Positions 8,194 through 15,315 of a stretch of 19,624 nucleotides of DNA are shown piece by piece; position 1 is the first letter of the stretch; every line of letters starts with the position of its first letter. The stretch spans positions 1 through 19,624 of the forward strand of contig CAJKCQ010000040.1 of assembly GCA_905198475.1 (NCBI GenBank), given 5' to 3'. The translations under genes were made by a program, and so were the position numbers. The notes under the pieces are model-generated. The model made no database searches and was not told the origin of the DNA. It saw only the letters and a program-made list of their open reading frames with translations. The DNA comes from an uncultured Sutterella sp. (lineage in GTDB: Bacteria; Pseudomonadota; Gammaproteobacteria; Burkholderiales; Burkholderiaceae_F).

Positions 8194-9384
8194 TCAGATC
8201 GCGCGCAGGCGGATGAGGCGGCGGCCGTCGGGCGTGTAGTCCTTCGCGGGCTTCACCTCGTTGGGGCGGCCGATGCGGCGCAGGTACCGGCGCGAGGAGC
8301 CCGACATGTTCCAACCCACCTCGCGGCCGCGGCTCTGGATGCGCTTCTCGAGGCACGAGGCGCACTGCGTGGGCTCGTCGTCAAGGCAGGGCTTGTTGTC
8401 GTAGAGCTGGTAGCCCTTCCTGAAGCGCTGGGGCGACAAGTTCGGCATCACGACGTTGCAGCCGTATTCGATGCCCATCTCGCGGCCGTCGTCGCGGATC
8501 GCCTGCAGCGCCGTGGCGGCGGCGATGTTCACGGGGCCAAGGACGAGGCGCGTGACGGCGATCATGTTGAGGGCGAGCTGCAGGAGCGCCTTGGGCTCCA
8601 TCTGCCCCAAGGCCTCGAGGTCGTTGCCTTCGCTCCTCAGATAGGGCCCCATGCCGATCATGTCCACGTCGATTTCCTGGAACATGCGGATGTCGCGGCA
8701 GAGGTCTTCGAGGGTCTGCCCCGGAATGCCGATCATCACGCCGGTGCCGACCTGGTAGCCCGCGCGGCGCAGCGACCGGAGGCACTCGAGGCGGTGCTCG
8801 AGGTTCTTCTCGTTCCGGCCCGGGGTCGAGTGGAGCATTTGGAAGAGCTCGGGGTTCGAGGTCTCAAAACGCGCGAGGTAGCGCAGCGACTCGGGATTCC
8901 CGCAGGCCTCGGCCCAGCGGCGGTAGACGGACTCGGGCTGGTCGCCGAGCGAGAGCGTGACGCCGACGCCGTTGGGCAGGAGCGGGCTCTTCGTTTTGAC
9001 GTGGATCTCGCGCAGGCACGCGCAGATGAATTCGATGAACTTCTCGTCGTGGCGCTCGCCCGCCTGCAGGCACACCGAGCCGTAGCCCTGGCGCGCCGCC
9101 CAGACGGCCTGCTCGACGATCTCCTCCTGGGTCATCGTGTAGCGCTCGACGGCGTGGTTCGCCTTTCGGATGCCGCAGTAGCGGCAGTTTGCCGTGCAGA
9201 TGTTCGAGAGTTCGATGAGGCCGCGGTAGTAGACGTAGGGGCCCATCAGCTCCGTGGTGCGGTTGAAGGCGGCCTCCTTCAACATCCGGCAGTCTTCCGG
9301 GTCGGTGAGGCCGAGGAGCGCGACGATGTCGGCGTCCGAGAGCTCGGGACGCGCAAGGATCGCGGCAAGTTCGGTACGGGTCAT
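8194..9384 (-). CDS. hydE: [FeFe]-hydrogenase maturase-like radical SAM protein HydE
   Basis: The 396-residue radical SAM protein has the cluster motif CTANCRYC (Cys63, 67, 70) followed by GIRK.N, then RYTMTQEEI, SVCLQAGE, RYLARFETS, GYQVGTGVMIGIPGQT and DMIGMGPYLRS, a series diagnostic for HydE rather than BioB. Near the C-terminus Cys333, Cys341 and Cys344 form CX7CX2C, the same spacing as the second, non-essential cluster site in Thermotoga HydE. HydE acts with HydG and HydF to build the diiron part of the hydrogenase H-cluster. Neither partner nor a hydrogenase is in this window. I chose the ATG at 9384 because the family N-terminus starts close by; the frame stays open to 9582 but that part is not protein-like. 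No clear ribosome-binding site precedes the ATG. A related role (PylB-like or unknown) is less likely given the C-terminal cysteines. Confidence 0.88.
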   Translation of the reverse strand: MTRTELAAILARPELSDADIVALLGLTDPEDCRMLKEAAFNRTTELMGPYVYYRGLIELSNICTANCRYCGIRKANHAVERYTMTQEEIVEQAVWAARQGYGSVCLQAGERHDEKFIEFICACLREIHVKTKSPLLPNGVGVTLSLGDQPESVYRRWAEACGNPESLRYLARFETSNPELFQMLHSTPGRNEKNLEHRLECLRSLRRAGYQVGTGVMIGIPGQTLEDLCRDIRMFQEIDVDMIGMGPYLRSEGNDLEALGQMEPKALLQLALNMIAVTRLVLGPVNIAAATALQAIRDDGREMGIEYGCNVVMPNLSPQRFRKGYQLYDNKPCLDDEPTQCASCLEKRIQSRGREVGWNMSGSSRRYLRRIGRPNEVKPAKDYTPDGRRLIRLRAI

Positions 9385-9653
9385 TTGGGGTGAGGAAAAA
9401 GAATTCTTGTTGGCGCGGATTTTCGCACCATTTCTCAGTGTTTTCACGCAGTCGGCCCGCCTTTGAGCAAATTTTTCACGCACCGGCCGCCGCGGGCTCC
9501 CGCTCCGTCCCGGCAATAGTCCCGCGGAGCGCCGAAAACCCGCGCGTACGCGGATCGTTCGCATTTCCTTGCACTGCCGCAAAGCGCCCGGAACCTATCC
9601 GCGCGAAAATGTGCGGTCGTCCCCAAGAAGAAACCGTCCCCACGACCCCGATC

Positions 9654-11033
9654 ATGACCCGAGAAGCCCTTCAATCCGTTGCCGCCGATGCCGCGGCCGA
9701 AGCCGCCGCCGAGGACGGTGCGCTTGATGATGCGGTGCTCTTCGGGCCGGCGGGCTCGGACGACCCGCGTTGGTGTTGGATCGCAACGCGCCGGACGTCG
9801 CTCGCAACGCCCGACGGCGACGTGCTCCTTGCGAAGTTCGGCGTCACCGGGGCGGAGAATCTGCGGCTGCCGCGGCCGCAGGCGCTCGACTTCCTCGCCC
9901 GCGGCCGATGGGACGGCGCGTGCCTTGACGCGGAGCTCCAGTCTGCGGCCATCCCGCTCTGCGGGCACTTGACGCCCGCGGCGCGCGCCGTAGGCCGTGT
10001 GAACCTGTTGCTGCGCGAAGGCGACGGAACGGTGACGGGCGACTACACGATCGGGACGGGCCTTTCGCGCATGCTCCCGGCGATCGGGATTCCGCTCTCG
10101 GAATGCCGCGCGCTCATTCTCGCCGACCGCGACGACGACCCGGCCGCGACCGGTCTGGTGCGGCTTCTCAAGCACCTCGGCGCCCCGGAGGCGGCGCTTC
10201 TCGCGATCACCGCTCCGCTCACGAAGGCCGAAATCGCCGCAATGCCGGCGGCGGAGCACGCAAACCTCCTCATCAACGCCTCGCGCTTCGGGCGTGCGCC
10301 CGACTTTGAGGCGATGCCGGTCGAAAGTCCCGACGCCCTCGGGCACTTCCACGCCCTGAAGGGCGTCCTCGACCTGATCGACGACCCGGTGCGCACGCGC
10401 CTCATCTGGAACGCCCAGCGGCGCGGCCTCCACGCTCGCAGCACGCTCGGGCTGCGCGTGGTCGAGGCGCGCGAGGCGGCCGAACTCTTCACCGGACGCA
10501 CGCTCCCCTTCTGCGCGACGCGCTCGATTCTCTCCGACATCCGGCGCGAAGCCTCGAACATCGTGCTGATCGGCATGCCCGGCTGCGGCAAGACCACGAT
10601 CGGCAAGGCCGTAGCCGCGCGCCTCATGCGCGAGTTCGTCGATATCGACGCCAAAGTCGAGCAGCGCGTGGGCAAAAGCTCCGCGCGGATCTACCGCGAG
10701 GACGGCGAAGCCTTCTTCCGACTTCATGAATCGGCCGTGATCGAGTCGCTCGCCGATCGCCACGGACTCGTGATCTCGACGGGCGGGGGCGCCTGCCTCA
10801 GGCCCCGCAACCGGATGCTCCTCGCCCTCAACGGCACCTTCTACTGGCTGCAGCGCCCGCTCTCGAAGCTCTCCACCTACAACCGCCCGATTCCGCAGCG
10901 CCGCGGCGTCGAGGTGCTCTATGAGGAGCGCGCCCCCATCTACCGCGACCTCGCCGAGCGGATCATCACCGTGAAGTCGGTCGAGGAGACCGTCGCCGCG
11001 ATCATCGGCGAGAGTCGCCCGGGCGAGGACTGA
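9654..11033 (+). CDS. aroK: Fusion: degenerate shikimate dehydrogenase-like domain plus shikimate kinase
   Basis: The 459-residue protein has two parts. Residues 35-285 follow the shikimate dehydrogenase (AroE) fold: GRVNLLL matches GAVNTLM, LLINASRFG matches LIINATSSG, and a C-terminal NAQRRG....GLRVVEAREAAELFTG segment matches. The catalytic residues are gone: the position of AroE Lys65 is Gln96 (codon 9939-9941), the position of Asp102 is Ile133 (10050-10052), and the NADP-binding GAGGAS is replaced by an Asp-rich stretch. Residues about 302-455 are a complete shikimate kinase: Walker A GMPGCGKT (307-314), the DID substrate motif, FFR..E, STGGGA (375-380) and the lid Arg in RPIPQ. So it should make shikimate 3-phosphate but not shikimate. 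The start is uncertain: the ATG at 9609 would add 15 residues and neither has a good ribosome-binding site. It is divergent from hydE. Confidence 0.88.
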   Translation: MTREALQSVAADAAAEAAAEDGALDDAVLFGPAGSDDPRWCWIATRRTSLATPDGDVLLAKFGVTGAENLRLPRPQALDFLARGRWDGACLDAELQSAAIPLCGHLTPAARAVGRVNLLLREGDGTVTGDYTIGTGLSRMLPAIGIPLSECRALILADRDDDPAATGLVRLLKHLGAPEAALLAITAPLTKAEIAAMPAAEHANLLINASRFGRAPDFEAMPVESPDALGHFHALKGVLDLIDDPVRTRLIWNAQRRGLHARSTLGLRVVEAREAAELFTGRTLPFCATRSILSDIRREASNIVLIGMPGCGKTTIGKAVAARLMREFVDIDAKVEQRVGKSSARIYREDGEAFFRLHESAVIESLADRHGLVISTGGGACLRPRNRMLLALNGTFYWLQRPLSKLSTYNRPIPQRRGVEVLYEERAPIYRDLAERIITVKSVEETVAAIIGESRPGED

Positions 11034-11076
11034 CGCGCCGCTCCTCCGGAGCGTCCGCACGCCCCATAACGCCCAA

Positions 11077-11107
11077 GGGCCGCCCGGAAGCATTCCCGAA
11101 GCGGCCC
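11077..11107. terminator. Hairpin between the convergent aroK-fusion and bisC-like genes
   Basis: The arms GGGCCGC (11077-11083) and GCGGCCC (11101-11107) enclose an inner GGAA/TTCC pair. It sits 44 bp after the aroK-fusion stop and 32 bp after the molybdoenzyme stop on the other strand. There is no strong T-run on either side, so termination is inferred from position and fold. Confidence 0.45.
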
Positions 11108-11138
11108 CTGAGGCGTCTCTCCATCGAAGAAGCCGTTC

Positions 11139-13520
11139 TCAGACGGGCGGCGTGAAGGCGCGTACGATGGGGGCCGGCGCGGTCCACTTCTCGACGCGCA
11201 CTAGTGCGGTCGAGGCAATGTTCCCGCAGGATAGCGCGCTTGCGGGATCGTCGGGCGTGAGGACGTTCGTGCACCCGTGGGCGTCGATCGCCTCGCCCTC
11301 GACCGTCTGCGGGTCGAACCACCCGCCGTGGTGCACGACTACGGAGCCCGGGCGGACGTCGTCGGCCACCACGGCTCCGGCGAGAATGCGCCCCCGAACG
11401 CTCGAGACGCACACGACGTCGCCCGCCTCGATCCCCCGCGCCCGGGCGTCCGTGGGATTCATCAGGCAGACCTCGCGCCCGGCGACGTCGGACTTCATGT
11501 GGGTGACGGGATTGAGCTGACTGTGCAGCCGCGCGGTGCTCTTCGGGCTCACGAGCTGCAGGAGCGCCGGGTCGGCGCTTCTCGAGGCGTCCTCGTCGGC
11601 CGCGTGCTCGCGGCTCCCGTAGGCCTCGTAGGGCTTCAGGTACGCCGGGTGCGGCGGGCAGTCCGCGTAATGGAGCCTCGCAATCCGCTCGGAATAAAGC
11701 ACGATCCGGCCCGTTTCGGTTCTGAGGGGCGCGGCATCGGGGTCCTCGCGGAAGCGCGCGTAGGCGACGTATTCGTCTCCCTTGGGGTCGTGCGGATAGA
11801 GCACCACGCCCGTCCGTTCAAAGTCGCTCCACGCCGGAATCGGAGTGCCTGCGGCTTCGCCCCTCTCGCTGGCCTCTTCGTAGAGCCGGCGGATCCACCC
11901 CGCTTCGTCGAGCCCTTCGGTGAATTCCCGCTCGATGCCGAGGCGCTCGGCAAGATCAGCGAAGATCCGGAAGTCGCTGCGGCTCTCGCCCACCGGGGCG
12001 ATCACCTGCTTCATCAAGACGATGCCGTCGTTCACGTAGGTGCCGATCGACGTGATGTCGCTGCGCTCGAAGAAGGTCGAGGCGGGCAGAACGATGTCGG
12101 CGTGCTTCGCCGTCGCGCTCCAGACGCTGTCGGCGACCACCACACACTCGGGGCGACGCCAGGCGGCCTCGAGCCGCCGCGTGTCCGGATGATGCGCAAA
12201 GGGGTTGCCGCCCGCCCAGAAGACGAAGCGGATGTCGGGATATTCGATGCGGCTGCCGTTCCAGTCGATCACCTTCCCCGGATTTGCAAAGACGTCGGCC
12301 ATGCGGGCGACGGGCACTGCCGGACTCTCCCTCCAGGGGAGCGTCACGGGCTTGACCGGCGCGACGCGCGTCGGGATCTGCCCGAGAAGCGGCCCCGTGC
12401 CGGGCGGGAAGCCCCCGTTGCAGTAGTGGTAGTTGAAGCCGATGCCGCCGCCCGGGAGCCCCATCTGCCCCAGGGCCGCCGCGAGCGCCGTCGCCATCCA
12501 GGGCGGCTGCTCGCCGTAGCGGGCGCGCTGCGGGCCCCAGCCGAACATGATCATCGTGCGGCGGGAGGAAAGTTCGAGCGCGAGCGACACGACGTCCCCG
12601 GCCGGAACGCCCGACTCCCTCGCGGCCCATTCGGGCGTCTTTTCGACGCCGTCCTCACGCCCGAGCACGTAGCCTTCGAGCGCCTCCCAACCGCTCGTGC
12701 AGCGGGCGAGGAACTCCCGGTCGGCGAGTCCGCGGGTGACGAGCACGTGGAGGATACCGAGCATGAGCGCGCAGTCGGTGCCGGGCTTCACCGCCACCCA
12801 GCGGCTCCCGAGGGCCTGCGCGGTCTTGGGGCGCAGCGGATTCACCGCGATCGTCCTGATGCGCGGATGGTCCTTGAGACTGAGAATGATGCGGGTCGAT
12901 TCGTGCAGCGTCGTGCTCCAGTCGATGTCGTTCGTGACGAGCGGATCGCACCCCCAGAAGACGATGCGTTCGGCGTGCTCGAGAATCTGCGGCCAGGCGG
13001 TGCTCCGCGGGTCCTTCTCACCCAATGCGTAGGGAAGAATCGTCCCGATCGCGGCGGTGGAGTAGCTGTTGCCCGTCTGCACGAAGCCGCCCATCAGGTT
13101 GAGGAGGCGCTGCAGAAGGCTGATCGAATTGTTGACCGACCCCGGGCTCTTCCAGCCGTAGGAGCGCCCCCAGACGGCGCTCGGACCCCGCTCGGCGTAG
13201 ACGCGCCTGATCTCGCCGGCCGTCATGTCGAGGGCCTCCTCCCAGGAGACCGGCACGAAGTCGTCCTCTCCGCGCCCGGCTCGACTCGCCGGTCCGGATT
13301 CGAGCCACCCGCAGCGCACCATCGGCTGCAGGATGCGCGCCTGCGAGTACGGGAGCTCGATCAGATCCGCGAGGTTGGGCGACGGTGCGGCGTCCGCTTC
13401 AAAGGGACGCGCACCCACCAAGCGCCCCTCCTTCGTTTCGGCGTAGAAGAGCCCCCAGTGCGAGGCGGTGAGCGTTTCTCGGACGTTGTTCGTCGGCCGG
13501 GCGGCGGATTGCTTGGTCAT
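11139..13520 (-). CDS. BisC/TorA-type molybdopterin oxidoreductase without Tat signal
   Basis: The 793-residue enzyme belongs to the serine-ligated branch of the DMSO reductase family (BisC, TorA, DorA). The N-terminus LTASHWG and the block VWGRSYGWKSPG carry the serine (Ser120) expected to coordinate molybdenum. FWAGGNPFAHHPDT, DIVLPASTFFERSDI and the C-terminal LQLVSPKSTARLHSQLNPVTH contact the two pterin cofactors. There is no N-terminal iron-sulfur cysteine motif, normal for this branch. There is also no twin-arginine signal: the protein starts MTKQSAARPTNN, so it should be cytoplasmic like E. coli BisC (777 residues), which reduces biotin and methionine sulfoxide. Substrate is inferred from that likeness only; the TMAO/DMSO enzymes are exported. 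No membrane cytochrome partner is adjacent. Upstream on the minus strand TATAAG (13561-13566) is a possible -10 box. No ribosome-binding site is obvious. Confidence 0.87.
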   Translation of the reverse strand: MTKQSAARPTNNVRETLTASHWGLFYAETKEGRLVGARPFEADAAPSPNLADLIELPYSQARILQPMVRCGWLESGPASRAGRGEDDFVPVSWEEALDMTAGEIRRVYAERGPSAVWGRSYGWKSPGSVNNSISLLQRLLNLMGGFVQTGNSYSTAAIGTILPYALGEKDPRSTAWPQILEHAERIVFWGCDPLVTNDIDWSTTLHESTRIILSLKDHPRIRTIAVNPLRPKTAQALGSRWVAVKPGTDCALMLGILHVLVTRGLADREFLARCTSGWEALEGYVLGREDGVEKTPEWAARESGVPAGDVVSLALELSSRRTMIMFGWGPQRARYGEQPPWMATALAAALGQMGLPGGGIGFNYHYCNGGFPPGTGPLLGQIPTRVAPVKPVTLPWRESPAVPVARMADVFANPGKVIDWNGSRIEYPDIRFVFWAGGNPFAHHPDTRRLEAAWRRPECVVVADSVWSATAKHADIVLPASTFFERSDITSIGTYVNDGIVLMKQVIAPVGESRSDFRIFADLAERLGIEREFTEGLDEAGWIRRLYEEASERGEAAGTPIPAWSDFERTGVVLYPHDPKGDEYVAYARFREDPDAAPLRTETGRIVLYSERIARLHYADCPPHPAYLKPYEAYGSREHAADEDASRSADPALLQLVSPKSTARLHSQLNPVTHMKSDVAGREVCLMNPTDARARGIEAGDVVCVSSVRGRILAGAVVADDVRPGSVVVHHGGWFDPQTVEGEAIDAHGCTNVLTPDDPASALSCGNIASTALVRVEKWTAPAPIVRAFTPPV

Positions 13521-13637
13521 GGAGAGCGTCTATGGACGGGAAGTCTGTTGTCGAGGAGTTCTTATACACCAACGACCGCAGATCCGAAGACCGGCGGCCG
13601 ATGGGGCGTTATCAGAGTGCGGCGCACTGGAGGCGCG

Positions 13638-13685
13638 AAAAAGGCGGGCGCGGACCGTCAGGATTCCCGCGGACGACCCGCGCCC
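13638..13685 (-). terminator. Terminator downstream of the metQ-like gene
   Basis: On the minus strand a stem formed by 13646-13653 (GGGCGCGG on the plus strand) and 13678-13685 (CCGCGCCC) contains an inner CGTC/GACG stem and is followed by five T (plus-strand A at 13638-13642). It lies 30 bp after the metQ-like stop codon, which separates metQ transcription from the molybdoenzyme gene. Confidence 0.6.
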
Positions 13686-13715
13686 CAAACCTCCAAACCG
13701 TACTCAAAGAGTGAA

Positions 13716-14522
13716 TCAGAAGGTCGGGAGCACGCCGCCCTTGTATTCCTCTTCGATGAACTTCTTCACTTCGGGCGAGGTGATCGCGGCCTTGAGCTTC
13801 TGGAACTTCGGCTCGTTCTCCTCGCCCGTGCGGACCACCACGACGTTGGCGAAGGGCGAGGACTTCGGCTCGATCGCGATGGAGTCGTGCGCGGGGTTTA
13901 GGCCCGCCTGGAGCGCGTAGTTGGCGTTGATCACGGCGGCGGCGACGTCGTCAAGCGCGCGCGGGAGCTGCGCGGGCTCGAGTTCGTAGAAGGAGAGCTT
14001 CTTGGGGTTCTCGACGATGTCCACCGTCGTGGCGAGAAGCGTCGCGTCTTCGCGCAGCTTGATGAGGCCCGTGGACTCGAGAACCTTGAGGGCGCGGCCT
14101 TCATTGGTCGGGTCGCTCGGAACGGCGATGCGCGAGCCCGCCGGAATGTCCTTGATCGACTTCACCCTCTTCGAGTAGACGGCCATCGGTTCGAGATGCA
14201 CCGGCACGAGGATGGTGAACTTGAAATTGTGCTGCTTCGCGAACTCCTCGAGGTAGGGGACCGTCTGGAAGAAGTTCGCGTCGAGCTCCTTGCTGTCGAG
14301 CGCAAGGTTGGGCTGCACGTAGTCGTTGAATTCGATCACCTTGAGCTCGACCCCCTCCTTCTCGAGCTTGGGCTTGATGAGGTTCACGATGTCGGCGTGC
14401 GGAACGGGCGTGACGCCGATCTTGATCACGTCGGCGGCGAGAGCGCCCGATGAGAAGGAGCCGAAGGCGAGGACGGAGGCGGCGATGGCGCCGGCGAAGG
14501 CGGAAAGACGGAGGAAGGCCAT
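13716..14522 (-). CDS. metQ: MetQ/NlpA-family methionine-type substrate-binding protein
   Basis: The 268-residue periplasmic binding protein is the size of MetQ (271). It has a signal peptide (residues 1-29, hydrophobic core AGAIAASVLAFG) with a signal peptidase I-like site ALA|AD. The mature chain shows the family pattern: IKIGVTPVPHADIVN, VEFNDY-like VIEFNDYVQPNLALDSKELDANFFQ, then VPSDPTNEGRAL, LEPAQLPRALDDVAAAVIN and FANVVVVR. MetQ delivers methionine to the MetNI importer. Most MetQ proteins are lipoproteins; here no cysteine follows the signal, so it should be soluble or held another way. metN and metI are not next to it. I chose the ATG at 14522, preceded by AAGGA ten bases upstream; the frame extends to 14756 but that part is not protein-like. 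Confidence 0.9.
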   Translation of the reverse strand: MAFLRLSAFAGAIAASVLAFGSFSSGALAADVIKIGVTPVPHADIVNLIKPKLEKEGVELKVIEFNDYVQPNLALDSKELDANFFQTVPYLEEFAKQHNFKFTILVPVHLEPMAVYSKRVKSIKDIPAGSRIAVPSDPTNEGRALKVLESTGLIKLREDATLLATTVDIVENPKKLSFYELEPAQLPRALDDVAAAVINANYALQAGLNPAHDSIAIEPKSSPFANVVVVRTGEENEPKFQKLKAAITSPEVKKFIEEEYKGGVLPTF

Positions 14523-14662
14523 GATGACGTTTTCCTTGAAGTACTGCGGACGAAAGGTTTTCCCTGCGGCGGCTCGGTCTTCAGAGGGTCCGATGCGACC
14601 CCGCCCGGGCAATTCGCGAAGGCGGGCGGACGCGTCTGAATCCCAAAGCGGCGTCGACGAGG

Positions 14663-14686
14663 CGGAGACGCGCATGCGCGTCTCCG
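14663..14686. repeat. Perfect 24-bp palindrome upstream of metQ
   Basis: The half-site CGGAGACGCGCA (14663-14674) is followed with no spacer by its exact reverse complement (14675-14686). It starts 141 bp upstream of the metQ start codon. There is no T-run on either side, which argues against a simple terminator. It could be an operator for a dimeric regulator, a cruciform-forming site or a dispersed genomic repeat. Confidence 0.7.
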
Positions 14687-15039
14687 AGATGATCCGGCCG
14701 GGCGTCGGAAGTTGCCGACGACCTGCCGGAAACGAGCGTGCGCACCTTTTCCCCAAGCGCCGAAGCGGGCGGACCGGAGGTCACGCCGCGGGTGAGCGCA
14801 GCCGGAGAGGATCCGGCGGAAAAGGAGCGCTTGTTCCGGCAGCTTCCAGGAAGACCCCGCGGGCTTCACTGGAGCTCCGCCCCGGGCGGGAGAAATTCCT
14901 CCGGGGCGCTCCGCCGACAGCCCCCCGGGCGTCGGCTCGATGAAGGTTACCGGAGCGTCTTCGTTTTGGTTCGCACTTTTGAATGAGCCTTGAGGTATTA
15001 CGACCTCGCCTGGAGAAGTCCCGTAGAAGGTTGTGCCTA

Positions 15040-15192
15040 GCCGACCCGCCCAGACCCGTCACCGCCCGCCCGATTCAGTAAGCCCACGGCCCTCGGCTTG
15101 ATCTTCCACAGTGGGAGAAGTACTCCATCAGGGCATGCCCTTAAGGAAGAACTAGACTTAGTGACTTTCACCATAGGGGATTCTCGACCCTC
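15040..15192 (-). pseudogene. Possible C-terminal relic of a TnpB-like or other mobile-element protein
   Basis: On the minus strand a frame reads SPMVKVTKSSSSLRACPDGV, then LLPLWKIKPRAVGLLNRAGG, and stops at a TAG near 15040. The base composition is less GC-skewed than in flanking genes. Some IS200/IS605 TnpB proteins end in a loosely similar ACG(D/E)G...KP tail, and a small hairpin follows the stop. No catalytic part of TnpB is present and the similarity is faint, so this is only a suggestion. Confidence 0.2.
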
Positions 15193-15315
15193 GCCGAAGC
15201 GGCCCGCACGCCGCCCCCGACCCCACGAAGAACTCCCCCGCCTGAGACCGGGCCGCATCCGACCCAACCGGAAAGGAGCAGGACCGGTCCGTACGCCGCC
15301 ACCAGGGGAACATCC

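Larger units (their letters stand above)
14523..15315. other. 793-bp stretch without a supported gene between metQ and the AspT-like gene
   Basis: The two flanking genes are divergent, so both promoter regions must lie here. No open frame in it looks like a protein. It holds a perfect 24-bp palindrome (14663-14686), a small inverted repeat GAGGT/ACCTC (14992-14996 with 15003-15007), a 12-bp palindrome AGGGCATGCCCT (15130-15141) and, on the minus strand from about 15180 to 15040, a short frame with an ACPDG...KPRAVG tail that could be a mobile-element relic. I looked for a SAM-type riboswitch ahead of metQ and could not recognise a complete one. No confident promoter hexamers stand out on either strand. 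Confidence 0.6.

Noticed and set aside
8194..9384. Biotin synthase (BioB) as identity of the radical SAM protein
   Set aside because: The cluster motif is followed by GIRK.N rather than the BioB CxYC(P/S)QS pattern, and the GYQVGTG, IGMGP and C-terminal CX7CX2C features match HydE.
11277..13901. Very long open frame (874 codons) on the plus strand opposite the molybdoenzyme gene
   Set aside because: It is a product of high third-position GC in the real minus-strand gene; its translation is Arg/Asp/His-rich with no domain.
14523..15000. SAM-type riboswitch in front of metQ
   Set aside because: A TGAAGCCC stretch on the minus strand recalls part of SAM-I, but the other conserved elements and pairing arms were not found.
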